Source: an uncultured Alphaproteobacteria bacterium (lineage in GTDB: Bacteria > Pseudomonadota > Alphaproteobacteria > CAAHEQ01 > UBA3637). Taken from it: a stretch of 64,000 nucleotides of DNA. Below the pieces are notes generated by a model. The model saw nothing but the letters and a program-made list of their open reading frames with translations. It was not told where the DNA came from and searched no databases. Position numbers and translations under genes: made by a program. The stretch's first letter is position 1. The number at the start of each line of letters is the position of its first letter. The stretch lies in the NCBI GenBank assembly GCA_934203105.1, contig CAKPYQ010000005.1:1-64000 (forward strand). The letters are read 5' to 3'. Shown one piece after another: positions 10,205 through 18,191 of this stretch.

Positions 10205-10780
10205 ATGAGTGAACAAACAAAAAAAGTAAATATTCCAAACGTTTTGACCATTGGCCGCATTTGGGCGATTCCTTTGATCGCTTGCGCTTTGTATTTTCAA
10301 CACAGTTTAATAGCCAGTTGGATTGCTGTTATTTTATTTGCTCTTGCAGGAATTACAGATTATTTTGACGGATATTTGGCACGCCATTTAAATCAATTGT
10401 CGTCTTTTGGTCGTGTATTGGATCCGATTGCCGATAAATTGTTGGTCGGTGCGGTGTTATTGATGTTGGCGTATACAGGTCGTTTGCAATCATATTATTG
10501 TTTTGTGCCGGCGGTGATTATTTTGTGCCGTGAAATCTTGGTGTCAGGGTTGCGCGAATTTTTGGCCGAAATCCAAGTCGGATTGCCGGTGACAAAGTTG
10601 GCAAAATGGAAAACAACATTTCAAATGATTGCTTTGCCGGTATTGATGGTATCCGATAAAGTTTTGTCTTGCATTCATTTGGACGTAATCGGAGCGGTTG
10701 CTTTGTGGTTTGCGGCGATAATGACAATCATTACCGGCTATGATTATTGGAAGTCCGGATCCAAGTATTTGAAAAAATAA
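10205..10780 (+). CDS. pgsA: CDP-diacylglycerol-glycerol-3-phosphate 3-phosphatidyltransferase
   Basis: This integral membrane enzyme makes phosphatidylglycerol phosphate from CDP-diacylglycerol and glycerol-3-phosphate. The CDP-alcohol phosphatidyltransferase signature (DG-x2-AR-x8-G-x3-D-x3-D) is complete: DYFDGYLARHLNQLSSFGRV then DPIADK at about residues 58-81. Several hydrophobic helices follow, and 191 residues is normal for PgsA. A strong AGGAG precedes the ATG. It lies 41 nt after uvrC; uvrC-pgsA adjacency is a common bacterial arrangement. It lies 26 nt before the glycosyltransferase gene, consistent with one envelope-oriented transcript. Confidence 0.94.
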   Translation: MSEQTKKVNIPNVLTIGRIWAIPLIACALYFQHSLIASWIAVILFALAGITDYFDGYLARHLNQLSSFGRVLDPIADKLLVGAVLLMLAYTGRLQSYYCFVPAVIILCREILVSGLREFLAEIQVGLPVTKLAKWKTTFQMIALPVLMVSDKVLSCIHLDVIGAVALWFAAIMTIITGYDYWKSGSKYLKK

Positions 10781-10806
10781 TTTATCGCATTTAATGGGAG
10801 CTTTCA

Positions 10807-11733
10807 ATGAGCTTAAAGCGAAAAGTTGAGCGCATTATTAACGCATTTCAAGGAACGTCCGTAAAAGGTGTTATGCACTATAATTGGTTTTGCGACTGCG
10901 ATTGGCTGGTGCGGTTTGCGTTGCATTATTTTGACAAAGAAACGGTGCAAAAAAAATTGGCTTTTATTTCTGTTTTCGGTCCGCATTTTGTTTTTCGTTT
11001 GCATAAAGATAAGAAAAAAGTCTTTTTTACCGGAGAAAATGTCAATCGTTATCGGCATTTTAAAGATTTAGGCTTGCCTTTTGTCGATTTGTCGATGAGC
11101 TTTGAGCATTTAAATAACCACAATTATTTGCGTTTCCCTTTATGGATTATGTATTTGTTTGCGCCCGAAGACGATGAACAAACTATTCGTGAAAAAGTCA
11201 AAAAAATCAATGCGTTTCACCCCGAAAAAACGGATTTTGCTTCTTTGATTGCCCGTAATGAATCGCCACAAGGTTTGCGCAAAGAAATAATGGACGCATT
11301 GAATACGATTGCGCCGGTTAAAGCGGCGGGGCGCCTGTACCATAATGACGATCGTTTATGGCAAGTTTATGATAATAAGAAAATCGAATATTTAAAGCGA
11401 TTTCGTTTTTCAATTTGTCCGGAAAACTCTAATGCGCCGGGGTATGTGACCGAAAAGTTGTTTGAAGCGTTTTTGGCTGGCACTATTCCTGTTTATTGGG
11501 GTGACAATAATCAACCGGAATTGCAATCAGTAAATCAAAATGCCGTTATTTTTTGGACACCCAAAGGGGATAATTCAAAGGCGTTGTCTTTAATCCGACA
11601 ATTACAGGAAAATCCGAAACTTTATGATGAGTTTGTTCATCAAGCGCGATTAAATGATGCTTGCGCTGATTATGTCATTGAGCGATTTTATTTGTTACGC
11701 CAACATTTAAAAAAGATGTTAGAAGAGGTATAA
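10807..11733 (+). CDS. Glycosyltransferase family 10 (alpha-1,3/4-fucosyltransferase-like)
   Basis: The 308-residue protein carries the family-10 donor-binding signature at about residues 198-233. It reads FRFSICPENSNAPGYVTEKL followed by FEAFLAGTIPVYWGD, matching the motif of bacterial and animal alpha-1,3-fucosyltransferases. By family knowledge it would transfer fucose, or a related GDP-linked sugar, onto a glycan. Its setting, directly before a heptosyltransferase and a heptose kinase, suggests the acceptor is lipopolysaccharide. I see no C-terminal heptad repeats like those of Helicobacter FutA, and no signal peptide, so it should act on the cytoplasmic face. The ATG has GGGAG upstream and the next gene begins 2 nt after the stop. 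Sugar specificity cannot be read from sequence. Confidence 0.85.
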   Translation: MSLKRKVERIINAFQGTSVKGVMHYNWFCDCDWLVRFALHYFDKETVQKKLAFISVFGPHFVFRLHKDKKKVFFTGENVNRYRHFKDLGLPFVDLSMSFEHLNNHNYLRFPLWIMYLFAPEDDEQTIREKVKKINAFHPEKTDFASLIARNESPQGLRKEIMDALNTIAPVKAAGRLYHNDDRLWQVYDNKKIEYLKRFRFSICPENSNAPGYVTEKLFEAFLAGTIPVYWGDNNQPELQSVNQNAVIFWTPKGDNSKALSLIRQLQENPKLYDEFVHQARLNDACADYVIERFYLLRQHLKKMLEEV

Positions 11734-11734
11734 T

Positions 11735-12688
11735 ATGTCAAAAAGAAAAAATATCTTAATCATAAAATTAGGTGCGTTAGGCGATTTTATTTTTCAATCA
11801 GGTGTCGTTTTTGCGCTGCATAAAAAATATCCCGATGCGCACTTTACTTTTATGACAACAAAGCCCTTTGTGCCGTTTGTTAAATGTATGCCTTTTGTCG
11901 AAAATATAATTGTCGATACGCGGCCGCGTTGGTCGATAAAAGGTTGGTGGAATACATGCAAATTGGGCATTGCGGATAAAAAATGGGACTTCATTTTTGA
12001 TTTGCAAGCATCGGCTCGTACGCGTAAAAAATATTTTTCTTTGGCTCGTTTTTTAACGCCGTATTCTATGCGTTGGGCATACTTATCAAAGGGTGGCTTT
12101 CATGTGATGAAAGTTGAAAAAAAACATCGTTTTTCTTTGGGAAAAATGACGCAATCGAATATGCCGTTTAAGCCTTTCGCGGTGAATATGTCGTTTTGTA
12201 AGGGTGAGCAAAAGAATTTTTCTCTTTTGCCCAAAAAGCCTTTTATGTTGGTGATTCCCGGTTGTTCGTCAACGCACCCATATAAGCGTTGGCCGGCCGA
12301 AAAATATTTAGAGCTGGTTTTAAAAGCCGAAAAAAAAGGCATTCCGAGTGTTGTTTTGGGAACAAATGCCGAAAGCAAAGAAATTCAGGCAATTTGCCAA
12401 AATTCAAAAGCAATCAGTTTTCAAAATAAAGCTTCTTTGTTGGATATTCCGGCTTTGGCTGCGCGGGCTTGTGTTGTTGTCGGAAACGATACGGGGCCGG
12501 TTCACATGTCGTGTTTTGTCAAAACGCCGGCTGTGGTTTTGTTTTGCAAAAAAACGGAAAAGTCCGCTTATAAAGCCGCTAATATTACGAATTTGATTGC
12601 GCCTGATATTGCCGATATTTCGGTCGATAAAGTTTGGCTGGCTGTTCAAAAAAGTATAGCAGGAAAACAAAAATGCAAAAAGAATTAA
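11735..12688 (+). CDS. Glycosyltransferase family 9 (heptosyltransferase-like)
   Basis: This is an ADP-heptose:LPS heptosyltransferase family member of 317 residues. The N-terminus (ILIIKLGALGDFIFQSGVV) is the family-9 beta-strand and glycine loop. A second Rossmann half contains VIPGCSSTHPYKRWPAEKY near residues 170-188, and the donor site VVGNDTGPVHMSC lies near residues 249-261. It would add L-glycero-D-manno-heptose, or a related sugar, to the inner core of LPS at the cytoplasmic membrane. The neighbouring kinase makes a precursor of ADP-heptose, which supports the role. Its 3' end overlaps the kinase gene by 16 nt. Which of the WaaC, WaaF or WaaQ types it is cannot be decided. Confidence 0.88.
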   Translation: MSKRKNILIIKLGALGDFIFQSGVVFALHKKYPDAHFTFMTTKPFVPFVKCMPFVENIIVDTRPRWSIKGWWNTCKLGIADKKWDFIFDLQASARTRKKYFSLARFLTPYSMRWAYLSKGGFHVMKVEKKHRFSLGKMTQSNMPFKPFAVNMSFCKGEQKNFSLLPKKPFMLVIPGCSSTHPYKRWPAEKYLELVLKAEKKGIPSVVLGTNAESKEIQAICQNSKAISFQNKASLLDIPALAARACVVVGNDTGPVHMSCFVKTPAVVLFCKKTEKSAYKAANITNLIAPDIADISVDKVWLAVQKSIAGKQKCKKN

Positions 12689-13668
12689 GTGATATTTTAT
12701 CGCGCTTTTCATCTGTCAACGTTTTATGCGTTGGCGACATCATGATTGACCGTTTTGTGTATGGAAAAGTCGAACGCATCTCGCCCGAAGCACCGGTTCC
12801 CGTTTTTCAATATGTTAAAGAAAAAAAGATGTTGGGCGGCAGCGGTAACGTTGTGGCGAATTTACGCGCTTTGGGGTGCAAGACTTTTTTTGCCGGTATG
12901 GTGGGGCAAGATTCTTTCGGTCAAGACGTTGCGGATTTATTAAAGCAGTTGGATTGTGATTTTTATTTGTTGAAAACCGCTAACCGTCCGACGATTATGA
13001 AGGCACGTTTTATTGCCGGTAACAATCACATCTTGCGTTTTGATCGGGAAGAAATTATTCCTTTGTCCGATGAAGAAGAACACGATTTATTGGCGCATTT
13101 GGCTTTGCAAATTGAAAAGGCGGATATTGTTTTATTGTCCGATTATGCCAAAGGCTTGCTTTCCAAATCGGTTGTGGCGGAAATTATCAAAATGTGCCAT
13201 GCGGCAGGGCGCAAAGTTTTAATCGATCCAAAAGGCGCAGATTATTCCAAATATGCCGGCGCTTTTTTGGTCAAGCCCAATCGCAAAGAGTTGGAACAAG
13301 CGGCCGGTGTTTCGTTGGATCCTTTGTCCGATGATTTTTTGAGCAAAGTAGCCGGTGCAGCACGTTCACTACTGCGCCAACATCATATTCAAAATATGAT
13401 TGTCACGTTAAGCGAAAAAGGAATGCTTTATGTGCCTTCTGATCCGAACGAAAAAGAAATTTACTTATCCACCTATGCGCGGGAAGTGTTTGACGTGTCC
13501 GGTGCCGGTGATACATCTTTGTCGGCATTAGGGGCGGCTTTGGCTGCTGCTGCTTCTGTGAGGCAAGCCATGGAATTGGCCAATACCGCATCCGGCTTGG
13601 TCGTGGCAAAGTTGGGAACGGCAACCGTTACAAACGCAGAGTTAATGCAGGAAATCAAACAAAAGTAA
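12673..13668 (+). CDS. hldA: D-glycero-beta-D-manno-heptose-7-phosphate kinase (stand-alone kinase)
   Basis: This PfkB-family sugar kinase phosphorylates heptose-7-phosphate at C1 on the way to ADP-heptose. The N-terminus VLCVGDIMIDRFVYGKVERI followed by SPEAPVPVF is typical of HldE domain I. MLGGSGNVVANLRALG binds sugar, and DVSGAGDTSLSALG at about residues 274-287 holds the catalytic aspartate. I start at 12,673 (MQKELS) because AGGAAAA lies just upstream; a longer frame begins at 12,634 but lacks family similarity there. At 331 residues it has only the kinase domain; the nucleotidyltransferase half (HldC / RfaE2) must be elsewhere. It overlaps the heptosyltransferase gene and ends the transcript, 24 nt before a terminator. 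Confidence 0.9.
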   Translation: MQKELSDILSRFSSVNVLCVGDIMIDRFVYGKVERISPEAPVPVFQYVKEKKMLGGSGNVVANLRALGCKTFFAGMVGQDSFGQDVADLLKQLDCDFYLLKTANRPTIMKARFIAGNNHILRFDREEIIPLSDEEEHDLLAHLALQIEKADIVLLSDYAKGLLSKSVVAEIIKMCHAAGRKVLIDPKGADYSKYAGAFLVKPNRKELEQAAGVSLDPLSDDFLSKVAGAARSLLRQHHIQNMIVTLSEKGMLYVPSDPNEKEIYLSTYAREVFDVSGAGDTSLSALGAALAAAASVRQAMELANTASGLVVAKLGTATVTNAELMQEIKQK

Positions 13669-13692
13669 GGTTTTTATCAACTTTAAACAAAA

Positions 13693-13720
13693 CCCCCGAA
13701 TTTTAAATCGGGGGCTTTTT
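13693..13720. terminator. Bidirectional terminator between hldA and the reductase gene
   Basis: CCCCCGA pairs perfectly with TCGGGGG around a TTTTAAA-rich loop. T runs follow on both strands (CTTTTT on plus, TTTTG on minus), so it can end both the plus-strand hldA transcript and the minus-strand reductase transcript. Confidence 0.88.
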
Positions 13721-13739
13721 CATTTAAAACGTCAATTGT

Positions 13740-14249
13740 TTAAAATTCATAGTGTGTTTGAACGAACCCGTCAAAAGTTTTGGTTTCAATCAATTTCATT
13801 TCAATGCGCGGGTTGTCGTTTTTGAACAAGCGAATGCCGGTGCCCAAAATAATCGGGGCCGTTGTTAAAATGGCTTTGTCCAACATATTTTCTTTTAATA
13901 AAATGTTGACGATTTCAGATCCGCCCAAAATCCAAACGTTTTTGTCGCTGTTCTTTTTTAAGTTCATGACACTGCCCATAATATCTTCGTGAACAAAAGT
14001 AACGTTGTTTTCTTTTTGGCGCAGGTAATGCGTAATGACAAAAACTTCTTTATCTTTGAACAAATCCGGTTCTTTGTCTTTTAGGTAATCATAGGTTTTG
14101 CGTCCCATAACAACGCTGCCGACGGACGCGTAAAAGTCTTTAAAAGCCTTATCCGCTTTTTGTGATGCGAACACAAAATCGCTGTTGCCGTTTTCATCGG
14201 CAATAAAACCGTCTATTGTCGTGCAAATATGTAGAATCGTTTCTGCCAT
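13740..14249 (-). CDS. RibD C-terminal / dihydrofolate-reductase-family protein
   Basis: This 169-residue soluble protein has the DHFR-like fold of the RibD C-terminal family, as in YwjB/YyaP-type reductases. ICTTIDGFIADENG is at the N-terminus, VVMGRKTYDYL near residue 46, VWILGGSEIVNILL near residue 105, and TTAPIILGTGIRLF near residue 134. These are the NADPH-binding and substrate-pocket blocks. The physiological substrate of stand-alone members is generally unknown, and true folate reduction is not implied. It is a single-gene unit with its own promoter, shares a terminator with hldA, and has AGGAG before the ATG. Confidence 0.85.
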   Translation of the reverse strand: MAETILHICTTIDGFIADENGNSDFVFASQKADKAFKDFYASVGSVVMGRKTYDYLKDKEPDLFKDKEVFVITHYLRQKENNVTFVHEDIMGSVMNLKKNSDKNVWILGGSEIVNILLKENMLDKAILTTAPIILGTGIRLFKNDNPRIEMKLIETKTFDGFVQTHYEF

Positions 14250-14280
14250 AGTAATCTCCTTTTGTTTATAAACTGATTTG

Positions 14281-14309
14281 ATTATGACGGGCTTTGATTA
14301 AAAAAGCAA
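14281..14309 (-). promoter_or_regulatory. Promoter of the RibD/DHFR-family gene
   Basis: On the minus strand TTGCTT (14,309-14,304) and CATAAT (14,286-14,281) are exactly 17 nt apart, about 30 nt upstream of the start codon. The -35 sits in AAGCTTGCTTTT. Confidence 0.6.
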
Positions 14310-14317
14310 GCTTTTTT

Positions 14318-14776
14318 TTAACTTAATCCGTTAAATAATCCGGTTTGGCGCATTGCTTCCGTTGTTGCAACGGCGCAAGACAGAGCCAAATTCAAAGACC
14401 TTTCATTTGGTTTCATTGGAATACGGATCCGTGCCGATACAGCGTTGTGTACATTTTCCGGTACGCCGGCGCTTTCCCGCCCGAACAATAAAATGTCGTC
14501 TTTGTCAAAAGCAAAGTCCGTGTAAGGAACTGAAGCTTTTGTTGTCAGCAACACTAAACGTTTGGCTTTGTTTTGCTCAAAAAAAGTTTCCCAAGCCATG
14601 TGCCGTGTGACGTCGGCTTTGTCCAAATAATCCATTCCTGCGCGTTTTAATTCTTTCGAATTCCAAATAAAACCGCACGGTTCGATGATGTCAACCGGTA
14701 AACCGAAACAAACGGACATTCTTAAAATCGTGCCGGTGTTTTGCGGAATGTCCGGTTGATAAAGTGCTATTCTCAT
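14318..14776 (-). CDS. trmL: tRNA (cytidine/uridine-34-2'-O)-methyltransferase
   Basis: This SPOUT-family enzyme 2'-O-methylates the wobble base of tRNA-Leu isoacceptors. The N-terminus MRIALYQPDIPQNTGTILRM and the knot motifs LLFGRESAGVPENV and RIPMKPNERSLNLALSCAVA are diagnostic. I start at 14,776 (MRIALYQ); a longer frame reaches upstream into the neighbouring gene but has no family match. At 152 residues it is full length. Its ATG overlaps the stop of the HemY-like gene by 4 nt (ATGA), so it is translationally coupled and the last gene of the minus-strand run from the mitofilin-like gene. Confidence 0.93.
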   Translation of the reverse strand: MRIALYQPDIPQNTGTILRMSVCFGLPVDIIEPCGFIWNSKELKRAGMDYLDKADVTRHMAWETFFEQNKAKRLVLLTTKASVPYTDFAFDKDDILLFGRESAGVPENVHNAVSARIRIPMKPNERSLNLALSCAVATTEAMRQTGLFNGLS

Positions 14777-15963
14777 ATTTTCAGCCCCGCAAAAGTGTTG
14801 CAAATCGGGCAAGAGGCCGACCAAGTGTCCGTCTTATGTCCGCAATTTGCGCATACATAATCCAAACTTGTTTCGGCATACGGAACTTTATCAATCCATT
14901 TTTGTGCTTCACGCATATTGTGATTGGCTTCAATTTCAATGCGCGCCATTGTAATAGCTACTTTTGTCGTCAACGGGTAATTGGCCAAATATCCGTTCAA
15001 TTCTTTTTTGGCTTCACTCCACAACTTGGCTTTGATTGCGGCGTCTGCCGTGACAAGCGCATTGATTTTCGCCATCGGATTGGCTTCACATAATTTCAAA
15101 ACGTGCTTGTACTGGGACAAAGAATTTTCTTTTGCAAACAGTTTTGTATAAGCTTGATAAACTTCAAAGCTGGGGCATTTTTCCCAAGACAGGCGATAGA
15201 TTTTTTCGGCCTTTTTCGGCTTGGCTTTTGCAGCGCAAATCGCGGCAGCCGGCAAGTTGGGACATAACTTAAATGCTTGCTCTCCTTTGTTTAATTTAAC
15301 CAATAAAACGGCACGTTGATAATCATAATCTTGTTGTGTAATTAACTTTGATTTTAACAAACCGTCCAAGCAATTTAACGCCTTTTTCCATTCATTGTTC
15401 AGGACGTATAAATCAAAAGCTTCTTTTAATACCCAACCGGCCTTTGAATTTTTTTTCATCAATTGGTCAACTTCTTCGGACGCTTTGACGATTTCGCCGC
15501 GCTTGATGTGATCTTTGATCAATCCTTGCCAACCGGCTTGTTCTGTGCGCGGATTTTTAATCAGTTCTTCATAAGTGGCGGTGTCGGCGTTTGATAAAGC
15601 CTTTAACAACAACACAACATCTGTATTGTCTTTGGTCAGCTTTTGATATTGTTTGATTAACTTTGTGTTGGCGTCAAGGTTGTTGCACAAAATGTTAATC
15701 AATATTTGAAGCAATGTTTCTTTGGCGCGCAAAGAATGCTTTTTTTCAAATTTCGTTTTAATCCAATGAACCCAACGATACGGGAATAAAATAAAATAAA
15801 CGGCCAAAGCGAAAACAAAAATCAGGCCCAAGCAAAAAGCAACGGAAGTTTCCAAAACATATCCGAACCATTCAATGGTCACCAAGCCTGGGTTTTCGAG
15901 CAATCCCCAGCCGGCAGCGATTAAAGCAATAGCGCCGGCCAACCAAAATATTAACTTCGTCAT
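14773..15963 (-). CDS. HemY-like membrane protein with C-terminal zinc ribbon
   Basis: The 396-residue protein has the HemY N-terminal region. Two membrane helices at about residues 4-22 and 40-62 frame ENPGLVTIEWFGYVLETS. A long helical, TPR-like domain follows, then a cysteine tail with CANCGH and CPICN (about residues 370-390) that resembles a zinc ribbon. HemY proteins of this type are not enzymes of haem synthesis; in Alphaproteobacteria they lie beside mitofilin-like genes, as here. It has AGGAAAGGAT before the ATG, lies 22 nt after the mitofilin-like gene and overlaps trmL by 4 nt. No hemD or hemC is adjacent, unlike the usual operon. Confidence 0.85.
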   Translation of the reverse strand: MTKLIFWLAGAIALIAAGWGLLENPGLVTIEWFGYVLETSVAFCLGLIFVFALAVYFILFPYRWVHWIKTKFEKKHSLRAKETLLQILINILCNNLDANTKLIKQYQKLTKDNTDVVLLLKALSNADTATYEELIKNPRTEQAGWQGLIKDHIKRGEIVKASEEVDQLMKKNSKAGWVLKEAFDLYVLNNEWKKALNCLDGLLKSKLITQQDYDYQRAVLLVKLNKGEQAFKLCPNLPAAAICAAKAKPKKAEKIYRLSWEKCPSFEVYQAYTKLFAKENSLSQYKHVLKLCEANPMAKINALVTADAAIKAKLWSEAKKELNGYLANYPLTTKVAITMARIEIEANHNMREAQKWIDKVPYAETSLDYVCANCGHKTDTWSASCPICNTFAGLKI

Positions 15964-15985
15964 TTTTTTTATCCTTTCCTGTTTG

Positions 15986-16972
15986 CTATTTAAAAAACGC
16001 TTTGATCATTTGCATTGCCGTTAAATAATGTTGGGTGTTTTGAGAAAAACCAGCCATAAACCGTTTTGAAAAATCGGGCAGTTTGTCGATGGTTTGAAGC
16101 GCTTGTTCAAAGTGGCCGGCATCGACTTGTTGACGTGCTAAAAACAATAAGTTGACGCCTTGTGTTTTATTTAAATCCATTTGTTTGGGGTAAACGTAAA
16201 CCAAAGACTTAAAATACGCGCCCCATTTTTGATTCCACGACGCATTTTCATCGCGTGTATAAAAAGCGTTTTTTGCCATTTGCATATTGGCATAGAACAT
16301 TTCTTTTAACCGTTCGGGAGTTGCTAAACCATTGTTGGCATAAGCGCTTAAATTTTCTTGAACCATTAAAGCAAATGCGTTTTGCGGATCTTGCATCAAC
16401 AAAGCATTTAAAGTCGCACCGAAAGCTTTTCCTGTGTACATTTCTTCCATCAGTCTTGCAGTCAGCGGGGTCAAATTGCCGGTCGAGGCGATTTTTTCAT
16501 TCAAGTTTAAATTCATCAATTCTAAACGATGAATTTTTTCGTTCAACTCATCAATGATTCTTTTTTGCGATAAAATCATTTTATCCTTTGCTGCGCAGGT
16601 TTCAGGTGTTGCGGCTTGCTCCGGAAGTGCGGATTCGTTTTTTTCAATAACTTCAATTACAACCGGAGCCGGCGTGTTTTGGGCGTCTTTAAGTGCGTTT
16701 AAATCTTCATCATCAATGAACAATTCGGGCTCGGGCGCAGTGGGCTTTATCGGCCGAAATTCATACTCTTCCGTCATATACGGATAAAGCGCGGCCGCAC
16801 CTAAACACGCAACAAAAACCGCAAAGAAAAACAAAGGCTTGATAATGCTTTTTTCTTTCGGTTGCGCATCCGGTTGCTTTTCTTGCTCTGTCGGCTGTAC
16901 TTTTGCTTTTTCCTCAATCACGTTTTGTTGTTCGATTTTTTGTACGTTTTCTTTTTTTGTCTTTTTCGGCAT
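15986..16972 (-). CDS. Mitofilin/Mic60-like membrane protein
   Basis: This 328-residue protein has a charged, Gln/Lys/Glu-rich N-terminal region (about residues 1-44), one membrane helix (PLFFFAVFVACLGAAALYPY, ~46-65) and a Pro/acidic linker. Next come a short coiled coil around SQKRIIDELNEKIHRLELMN and a helical C-terminal domain. This layout and the position just upstream of a HemY-like gene fit alphaproteobacterial mitofilin (Mic60) homologues, which shape inner membranes. Overall similarity is weak by eye, so the family call is partly contextual. GGGAGG precedes the ATG, and it leads the minus-strand unit that includes trmL. Confidence 0.6.
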   Translation of the reverse strand: MPKKTKKENVQKIEQQNVIEEKAKVQPTEQEKQPDAQPKEKSIIKPLFFFAVFVACLGAAALYPYMTEEYEFRPIKPTAPEPELFIDDEDLNALKDAQNTPAPVVIEVIEKNESALPEQAATPETCAAKDKMILSQKRIIDELNEKIHRLELMNLNLNEKIASTGNLTPLTARLMEEMYTGKAFGATLNALLMQDPQNAFALMVQENLSAYANNGLATPERLKEMFYANMQMAKNAFYTRDENASWNQKWGAYFKSLVYVYPKQMDLNKTQGVNLLFLARQQVDAGHFEQALQTIDKLPDFSKRFMAGFSQNTQHYLTAMQMIKAFFK

Positions 16973-17073
16973 AAAAACCTCCCTTAATGTTTTATAGATA
17001 TTAGCACCTATTTTTTTAAAAGAAAAGCTTTATCATAAAAAAAGTTAAAAAAACTTTCTTTTTTTCGTTGTAA

Positions 17074-17102
17074 TTGTCTTTTTTTTGTTGTAAATATATA
17101 GA
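17074..17102 (+). promoter_or_regulatory. Candidate promoter of the mreB operon
   Basis: TTGTCT (17,074-17,079) and TATAGA (17,097-17,102) are 17 nt apart. They lie in an AT-rich stretch holding two near-copies of a CTTTTTTT-GTTGTAA element about 20 nt apart (17,059-17,093). A second reading, TTGTAA-17-TAAATA, overlaps. The element is suggestive but not compelling. Confidence 0.35.
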
Positions 17103-17138
17103 AACTTATGAAACACTTTTTCTAATGGAGACTTTATA

Positions 17139-18182
17139 ATGAAATTTTTTGATAAAATAACGAATCTGTTTTCGTCGGAGATGGCTATTGATTTGGGGAC
17201 AGCTAACACGGTTGTTTATGTCCGTGGTAAAGGCATTGTCTTGAACGAACCGTCCGTTGTGGCAATCGGCGAAAGTAAAGGTAAAAAACAAGTGATCGCC
17301 GTGGGAGATGAGGCTAAACAAATGTTGGGCCGTACTCCGGGGCAAATTCAAGCGATTCGTCCTTTGCGTGAAGGCGTGATTGCCGAATTTTATGTTGCCG
17401 ATGAAATGATTAAAAACTTCATTTATAAAGCGTTGGGCCATAATATGTTGCGCGGTCCGATGATTGTCATTTGTGTGCCAAGCGGTGCAACAGCAGTGGA
17501 AAGAAAGGCTATTCGTGAAGCGGCGGAAAATGCGCGCGCGCGTAAGGTATTCTTGATTGAAGAGCCGATGGCGGCCGCAATCGGTGCCGGTTTGCCGGTT
17601 TCCGAACCCTCCGGCAGTATGATTGTTGATATCGGTGGCGGCACGACGGAAGTGGCGGTTATTTCTTTGGGTAACATTGTTTATTCGCGTTCTGTTCGTG
17701 TGGGCGGTGATAAGTTGGACGAAGCAATTATCAACTACATTCGTCGCAATCATAATTTGTTGGTGGGCGAATCGTCGGCCGAAAGAATCAAAAAAGCCAT
17801 TGGATCCGCTTCTATTCCCGAAACCGGAGAAGGTGCAAAAATTGAAATCAAAGGCCGTGATTTGGTGAACGGTGTCCCAAAAGAAGTGACCGTAACGGAA
17901 CGGCAAATTGCCGAAAGCTTGGCCGAACCGGTCAGCCAGATTGTCGAAGCGGTGAAAGTTGCTTTGGAACATACAGCGCCGGAATTGGCGGCGGATATCG
18001 TCGATCGTGGCATTGTGATGACCGGCGGCGGCGCATTGCTTAAAAATTTGGATCAAGTATTACGTCAAGCGACGGGCTTGCCTGTGACGGTTGCCGAAGA
18101 TCCTTTGACTTGCGTGGCAATGGGTACAGGCAGAGCTTTGGAACAATCCAGAAAATATGAAAACATTTTAAGCTCTATATAG
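17139..18182 (+). CDS. mreB: Rod-shape determining actin homologue
   Basis: MreB is the bacterial actin that guides the elongasome along the cell cylinder. The 347-residue protein has all ATPase motifs: phosphate 1 (AIDLGTANTVVY) near residue 16, phosphate 2 (IVDIGGGTTEVAVI) near residue 165, and the adenosine loop (GIVMTGGGALLKNLD) near residue 289. The N-terminal FFDKITNLFSS is probably a membrane-binding amphipathic segment. GGAGAC precedes the ATG. It heads mreB-mreC-mreD-mrdA-rodA, the canonical alphaproteobacterial order, and tells us the cell is rod-shaped. Confidence 0.98.
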   Translation: MKFFDKITNLFSSEMAIDLGTANTVVYVRGKGIVLNEPSVVAIGESKGKKQVIAVGDEAKQMLGRTPGQIQAIRPLREGVIAEFYVADEMIKNFIYKALGHNMLRGPMIVICVPSGATAVERKAIREAAENARARKVFLIEEPMAAAIGAGLPVSEPSGSMIVDIGGGTTEVAVISLGNIVYSRSVRVGGDKLDEAIINYIRRNHNLLVGESSAERIKKAIGSASIPETGEGAKIEIKGRDLVNGVPKEVTVTERQIAESLAEPVSQIVEAVKVALEHTAPELAADIVDRGIVMTGGGALLKNLDQVLRQATGLPVTVAEDPLTCVAMGTGRALEQSRKYENILSSI

Positions 18183-18191
18183 GAGGACATC

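Noticed and set aside
17041..17065. Hairpin AAAGTT/AACTTT followed by T run upstream of mreB
   Set aside because: Stem has a single G-C pair per arm and no gene upstream on the plus strand needs a terminator; too weak to call.
17106..18056. Minus-strand open frame of 316 codons opposite mreB
   Set aside because: His/Asn/Arg/Phe-rich composition typical of an antisense shadow; mreB is certain on the plus strand.
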